The notes beneath the pieces were generated by a model that saw only the letters and a program-made list of their open reading frames with translations, did no database searches and was not told where the DNA came from. A DNA stretch of 64,000 nucleotides from Mogibacterium sp. (GTDB taxonomy: Bacteria > Bacillota > Clostridia > Peptostreptococcales > Anaerovoracaceae): assembly GCA_017512145.1 (NCBI GenBank), contig JAFWHB010000033.1, positions 1 through 64,000 on the forward strand, written 5' to 3'. Shown in pieces: positions 59,825-64,000 of the stretch (within the stretch, counting starts at the first letter, position 1; each line of letters begins with the position of its first letter). A program made the translations under genes and the position numbers.

Positions 59825-61801
59825 TCACACCTCCATAAGTTTGCCTATTCCGAGGCTCTCTACCGTCTCAGGCAGAGGTTCTCCGGTCTTCTCGTCCCAG
59901 CCGAATGCCTTCCAGTGCAAAGCGATCTGCTCTTCTGTCTTGAGTGTGACGTTCTTGAGCGGTCCCGATGAAAGAGGCGGTTTGCCGAGCATTCTCTTAG
60001 GCAGCTTGACATCAGCAGGTGCATAGCCGTGCTTGACATTGAACATCTGCCTGATGGTCTGGATCCTTGCGCCGATCTCCATATAGTGATCGCCGTCATA
60101 GTCCCAGCCTGCTGCTGCGTTGATGAAATCGACAGTCTTGTACATGTGTACGCCCATCATCTCCGCATAGTAACATCCGCCGATACCATCGAACAGCATC
60201 GAATAGCAGGCATTTGCTTTGGATATATAAGCCATCGTATCTGTAGGCTCGAGGTCCTCGCCCTTCGAGTGCATCGTTGCAGGAGGCGCCCATGAACAGA
60301 TATCGCAAAGCGACATTGCGCCGTACTGAATCGACATTCCTATCGTATGCTTGCCAGGTGCCGGCTCAGCTGCCATGTGTATCGCGAGCTGAGGGTCATT
60401 CCTGGTGTCGTGCATTCCAGGCTCCTGTCCGCCGACATGCATCGCGAATTCCTTGCCGCCGTACTTCTCAGAAGCTCTCTTGACTCCATCCGCGAGGTCA
60501 TTTCCGAAGCCGTCGCGGTTGATCATCTTGTTGACGAGGGCGATCTCTGCCTCATAATTGCCCCATGTCAGTTCAAGTCCATCGGTCTGCTCCTTGGTGA
60601 GGATGCCATTCTCGTAGCACTCTATCGCCCAGCAGACTGTGTTGCCTGCAGAGATCGAGTCCATGCCAGCTCTGTTGAGCAGCTCATTGATATGCAGAAC
60701 TGAATTGAGGTCGCTGTTCATAGCCAGTGGACCAAAGGCCTGCAGTGTCTCGTACTCAGGCTTGTGTGTGTCATAGAATTCGGTGCTTGCGATGTCGCTG
60801 AGGTCCAGTCTTCCACCGCAGCCGAGAGGACATGAATAGCAGTGGTACTTGACCTCTTCGATCTTGTTGATCTTCTCAGGGTTGTATGCCAAAGCCATCT
60901 TGAGTCCGCCGCCCTCAGGTGTTCCGACGCCCCAGTTCTTGAGAGGGCCGTCGCCGCTCATTACGGCCATCGGTGTATTCGACGGAGTTCCCCATTCTTT
61001 GAACAGCATCGGTGTCAGCGAACCATCGAGTGGAAGTGTTACAGGGGATTTGCCCATGCCTATGCCGCCTATAGCGAGCGAGCCGCCAAGTCCCTTAGGA
61101 ACACTGATCTTGTGGATCTTGCGACCAAGCTCCTTGGAGAGAGCCTTCACTTTGGCATGATCTGCGCACTTGATCGGCTTGCTTCCTGCCAGTACGATAG
61201 CTTTGAGCTTCTTGCTGCCCATAACAGCTCCGACACCGCTCCTTGCAGCTATTCTGCCGCCTTCATTGCAGATGCCGGATATGAGTGAAAGGTTCTCACC
61301 AGCCCTGCCTATGACTGCTATGCGAGGGATCTTGCCACCGGAGTGAGCCTCTCTCAGCATGTTCTCTGCATCGACAGCATCGACGCCCCAGTATTCCGAA
61401 GCATCTCTCAGCTCAGCCTTCTTGTTGTCACAATACAGGTAGACCGGTTTGTCGGAGATGCCTGAGAAGAAAATCGCATCATAACCGCACTGCTTGATCG
61501 CAGGCGAGAGATATCCTCCGCAGTTCGCATCGCCCCAGCCGCCTGTGAGCGGGCTCTTGCAGACTACGGTCCATCTGCCTGTCATCATTGCGCCGGTTCC
61601 TGTAAGAGCGCCTGAGCAGAACCCCAGGATGTTGTCAGGACCCAGAGGATCTGCGCCTGCAGGTATATTCTTGTAAAGGTACCATGCGCCGAGGCCTTTG
61701 CCCGAGAGGACTGCCTCATATACTTCGTCAGGTATCTTCTCTACAGTTGTCGTTCCTGTCGTCAGATCTACTCTGAGTACCTTCCCCATACATGAAATCA
61801 T
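59825..61801 (-). CDS. Aldehyde ferredoxin oxidoreductase family enzyme
   Basis: 658 residues. Tungsten- or molybdenum-bis-pterin enzyme oxidising aldehydes with ferredoxin. The N-terminal domain begins MGKVLRVDLTTGTT with GKGLGAWYLY and GRWTVVCKSPLTGGWGDANCGG, the usual pterin-binding entry. Iron-sulfur ligands lie in YHCYSCPLGCGG (near 320-331), and HDTRNDP with a following C-terminal Cys completes the site. Length is a little over the archaeal enzymes (about 605-620). AGGAGA precedes the ATG. It is followed by ferredoxin and MoaD-like genes and preceded by an ABM-domain gene; the four probably form one operon. The substrate is unknown. Confidence 0.93.
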   Translation of the reverse strand: MISCMGKVLRVDLTTGTTTVEKIPDEVYEAVLSGKGLGAWYLYKNIPAGADPLGPDNILGFCSGALTGTGAMMTGRWTVVCKSPLTGGWGDANCGGYLSPAIKQCGYDAIFFSGISDKPVYLYCDNKKAELRDASEYWGVDAVDAENMLREAHSGGKIPRIAVIGRAGENLSLISGICNEGGRIAARSGVGAVMGSKKLKAIVLAGSKPIKCADHAKVKALSKELGRKIHKISVPKGLGGSLAIGGIGMGKSPVTLPLDGSLTPMLFKEWGTPSNTPMAVMSGDGPLKNWGVGTPEGGGLKMALAYNPEKINKIEEVKYHCYSCPLGCGGRLDLSDIASTEFYDTHKPEYETLQAFGPLAMNSDLNSVLHINELLNRAGMDSISAGNTVCWAIECYENGILTKEQTDGLELTWGNYEAEIALVNKMINRDGFGNDLADGVKRASEKYGGKEFAMHVGGQEPGMHDTRNDPQLAIHMAAEPAPGKHTIGMSIQYGAMSLCDICSWAPPATMHSKGEDLEPTDTMAYISKANACYSMLFDGIGGCYYAEMMGVHMYKTVDFINAAAGWDYDGDHYMEIGARIQTIRQMFNVKHGYAPADVKLPKRMLGKPPLSSGPLKNVTLKTEEQIALHWKAFGWDEKTGEPLPETVESLGIGKLMEV

Positions 61802-61847
61802 AACTGTGTTCTCCTATATTGATTCATTGGAGGCATCTTATCTGTTC

Positions 61848-62144
61848 TTAGTCTTCTGTGATGTATTTGTTTACTACAGTCTTGTCGAGTTCAAGATATT
61901 CCCCCTGACACTCCTGCAGTCTCTGATAGTGTGGCATTGTGCGGTGCAGTGCATGAGCCTCTACATCCTTCCACTCTTCATACAGGAAGAGCGCATTCTC
62001 ATCAGCAACTGATCTGTAGTATCTATAGGCGCGGTTGCCTTCTTCTTCCAGTGAGCCAACGCGAACGCCTTCTCTCTCTGCCATTTCCAGAAATTCTTCT
62101 CTCTTCCCTGGCTTGCATGTGTAAAATACGTTGATTACAAGCAT
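61848..62144 (-). CDS. Antibiotic-biosynthesis-monooxygenase (ABM) domain protein
   Basis: 98 residues forming one dimeric ferredoxin-like ABM domain. Segments FYTCKPGKREEFLEMA, NRAYRYYRSV and ALFLYEEWKDVEAHALH fit the family (YgiN type). Some members act as quinol monooxygenases without cofactors. AGGAGGG precedes the ATG. It heads the AOR operon, 46 bases above the oxidoreductase gene. A role in handling the aldehyde or quinone is only inferred. Confidence 0.9.
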   Translation of the reverse strand: MLVINVFYTCKPGKREEFLEMAEREGVRVGSLEEEGNRAYRYYRSVADENALFLYEEWKDVEAHALHRTMPHYQRLQECQGEYLELDKTVVNKYITED

Positions 62145-62196
62145 AATACCCTCCTTGATTATTGTGTTATCTTATTCGTTTTGCCTCATTGTGTAT

Positions 62197-62225
62197 ATTA
62201 TAGTGTATGAGATTCACCTTTTCCA
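62197..62225 (-). promoter_or_regulatory. Promoter of the ABM-AOR operon
   Basis: On the minus strand: TGGAAA, 17 bases, TATAAT (62202-62197). It lies about 50 bases before the ABM start. Confidence 0.5.
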
Positions 62226-62286
62226 CATGAATCGAACGCGTTCTTCATCCTGGGAAAGTCACTAAGTTCCTGAAGTCTGCTTCCGT

Positions 62287-63423
62287 TCATTGTCCTATGC
62301 CCTTCCGTTCCATGTCTCTGACCAAAGCGAGCTGCGCTCTGCATCTCGCAAGATTCTGCGCCGGATGATCTGTCTTGAAATATGTGTCCCCCTCAAGATA
62401 GTCCGTGAGGAATCTGATCCCGCACTCCAGCGTCATGATCTTCGCACCAAAGGCCAGCATGTCCCGCTCTGTCTGAGTCAGCTGTGGGAATCCTTCGATG
62501 AATCCCCTGTGAAAAGCGTGATACAGATCAGGATCCAGTCTGACTTTGTCCGGGTTGCCTTCATCCTCCCGGCCGGTCGATGCGCCTGACCTTATCGCGT
62601 CGCCAAAGTCTGTTACTGCGAGCCCCGGCATTACGGTGTCGAGATCGATCACACAGATAGCTTTGCCCGATGTACTGTCAAACAGGATGTTGCTCAGCTT
62701 GGTGTCGTTATGAGTTATGCGAAGAGGCAGCTCACCCTTTCTTACCATCTCTGCAAGCACATCCACATCCTGTTCCCTGTCCCTGATGAAACGAATCTCT
62801 TCACTGACCTCAGTTGCACGGCCCATTATGTCCACATCGAATGCTCTCATCAGGTCATTATATCTCCGCCGCGTATCATGAAATCCCGGAATCGTCTCGT
62901 GCAGCTCCTCCGCCGGGAAGTCCGCAAGCCTCTGCATGAATTTGCCATAGCCAAGCCCGGTCTCATACATAATATCCGCAGCGTTGCAGCTTGCGGCACT
63001 TGCGGATTCACATGTAAATGTGCCGTCTATATATGTGATCATCCTCCAGCAAGTCCCGTCAGAATTGCGGTAAAGGGTCTGTCCTGCCTGAGGTGAACTG
63101 CCTTCTGTATCGCGCAGCCTGATCACTGTGAAAGTCTCTCTGTCAGGGTCACCGCCTTCAGTTTCGATCTTATTCTTCAGATGATCAGTGACCCTTGTGA
63201 TATTCTCCATCACTTTATCAGGCTCGCTGAAAACCCCGTGATTGATCCGCTGCAGTATATACTTGCGCGTGCCGGCGGCTCTGTCACCAGCCTCCGCCCT
63301 GCTTGTTACAAGATATGTATCATTGATATGCCCATTGCCGATAGGTTTCGCCTCAGCAGGCACACCATCTACATTGAAAGCAGATGCTATCTCTATTAAT
63401 TCTTCAATTGAATGACGATCCAT
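62287..63423 (-). CDS. APH-fold kinase, N-acetylhexosamine 1-kinase-like
   Basis: 378 residues from the second ATG at 63423 (GGGAAG upstream); the first in-frame ATG directly follows the previous stop. Aminoglycoside-phosphotransferase fold: a Gly loop near NGHINDTYLV, Lys in KYILQRIN, a catalytic loop with ITHNDTKLSNILFD, and a metal Asp in VIDLDTVMPGL. This pattern and the DFGDAIR follow-up match NahK-type sugar 1-kinases of gut bacteria more than antibiotic kinases. It probably phosphorylates a free amino sugar; the exact sugar is not determined. Translationally linked to the hydrolase gene above. Confidence 0.82.
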   Translation of the reverse strand: MDRHSIEELIEIASAFNVDGVPAEAKPIGNGHINDTYLVTSRAEAGDRAAGTRKYILQRINHGVFSEPDKVMENITRVTDHLKNKIETEGGDPDRETFTVIRLRDTEGSSPQAGQTLYRNSDGTCWRMITYIDGTFTCESASAASCNAADIMYETGLGYGKFMQRLADFPAEELHETIPGFHDTRRRYNDLMRAFDVDIMGRATEVSEEIRFIRDREQDVDVLAEMVRKGELPLRITHNDTKLSNILFDSTSGKAICVIDLDTVMPGLAVTDFGDAIRSGASTGREDEGNPDKVRLDPDLYHAFHRGFIEGFPQLTQTERDMLAFGAKIMTLECGIRFLTDYLEGDTYFKTDHPAQNLARCRAQLALVRDMERKGIGQ

Positions 63424-63435
63424 GCTACTTCCCAT

Positions 63436-64000
63436 CTAATGCTCGTCTACGAACGTCTGTATTGCTGCTGCGGTCTGCTCTGTCTGCTGCTCCTTTGAAA
63501 TGGCCGCTGTCCCATCGCCTTCCTGTTGTCCGTAGCTGCCAAACTGCGCATGATTGCCGCCTGCGAGAACTATTTCCGTAAAATCATCCGGCCAACGTCC
63601 TTCGCTGCCGGCCTCGTCGTACTTCTCCATGTTAAGCACGCCATCGCTGTCACCATAAACAGACAGCGCAGGAGTACTCAGTTCTCCGGTCGGATATGAT
63701 GCCAGGAAGATGATGCCATTCCAGAGCCCGCCAGTTGAATCTGACTGCTCAGCTTCAGTCTCTTCTGCGAGCATTGATGCTGCAACGCCTCCCAGAGAAT
63801 GTCCCGCAAGGAACCATTTCTGATATGTGTCTGCGCCTTCAGGCAGAATACTTCCGCTCTCGATCTTGCTGCGGAGGTCCGCAGCCATGTCTTTGCCGGC
63901 GAGGGCAAAGTTCAGAGGCATTTTGCATAGGATGCAGTCTGTGCCTGATTCTGCGAGCTTCTTCATCAGAGGCGCATAGGCAATTGCCTCGACCTTGGCT
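63436..64000 (-). CDS. Alpha/beta hydrolase (N-terminus beyond window)
   Basis: Partial. The frame stays open to the right edge (AKVEAIAYAPLMKK), so the first ATG inside is not the start. At least 187 residues are visible. The nucleophile elbow is GHSLG (Ser). The catalytic Asp is probably in VYGDSDGVL and the His in GGNHAQFG. Segments YAPLMKKLAESG and KMPLNFAL resemble dienelactone-hydrolase-like lipases/esterases of Bacillota. The substrate is unknown. It stops 12 bases before the kinase start. Confidence 0.88.
   Translation of the reverse strand, partial: AKVEAIAYAPLMKKLAESGTDCILCKMPLNFALAGKDMAADLRSKIESGSILPEGADTYQKWFLAGHSLGGVAASMLAEETEAEQSDSTGGLWNGIIFLASYPTGELSTPALSVYGDSDGVLNMEKYDEAGSEGRWPDDFTEIVLAGGNHAQFGSYGQQEGDGTAAISKEQQTEQTAAAIQTFVDEH

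Noticed and set aside
62287..63423. Aminoglycoside resistance phosphotransferase
   Set aside because: The fold is shared, but the motif context matches sugar 1-kinases and nothing else suggests resistance.

Overview
The window looks like chromosomal DNA of an anaerobic Gram-positive Bacillota of the class Clostridia, probably a gut or oral commensal. Evidence: strong AGGAGG-type ribosome binding sites, A/T-rich intergenic DNA, sortase-anchored pili, a SipW-type signal peptidase, a tungsten-type aldehyde ferredoxin oxidoreductase, and giant InlB/MBG-repeat surface proteins. Species cannot be named from the sequence. Every protein gene except one 27-codon ORF reads leftward (minus strand). The only plus-strand genes I support are that small ORF and one tRNA-Arg. 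There is no rRNA, CRISPR array, prophage or transposase.

Region 1 (1-25 kb) is a cell-surface fibre island. A giant vWA/Cna-B/pilin-repeat adhesin runs off the left edge. Next comes an operon (10337 to 5900) of a Cna-B protein, two SipW/TasA-type fibre proteins, a VKTGD-anchored protein and a MucBP-type membrane protein. Upstream lie a class C sortase, an LPGTG backbone pilin, a pilus-type signal peptidase I, a coiled-coil protein and an 1826-residue LPMTG adhesin. Then follow a sortase-like protein lacking catalytic His and Arg, a secreted transglutaminase, and SipW. Together these can secrete, mature, polymerise and anchor surface fibres. The non-coding DNA here is unusual: three tandem 75-bp hairpins (10457-10646), a symmetric convergent small-ORF/antisense-RNA-like locus (11692-12058), and ten tetraloop hairpins in the pilin leader (13729-14007).

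Region 2 (25-42.7 kb) holds two very large MBG-repeat surface proteins with no sortase signal but a shared C-terminal three-TM module. A polytopic membrane double-AAA+ ATPase lies between them. Four copies of one promoter-like element (minus strand: CGTCAT-N14-ATGACG-N6-ATGACG-N10-TANNNT) occur here. One copy now precedes only a stub of a deleted paralogue, and one is an orphan. A dispersed ~250-bp repeat occurs as two tandem pairs.

Region 3 (42.7-64 kb) is ordinary chromosome: cytidine deaminase, B3/B4 protein, DUF1858 protein, ThrH, GNAT, DUF2156 protein, uracil-DNA glycosylase, lipoprotein, PAP2 phosphatase, alanine racemase, tRNA-Arg(CCT), SbcCD, C69 and C39-like secreted peptidases, an AOR-ferredoxin-MoaD-like operon with an ABM protein, an APH/NahK-type kinase, and an alpha/beta hydrolase cut by the right edge.
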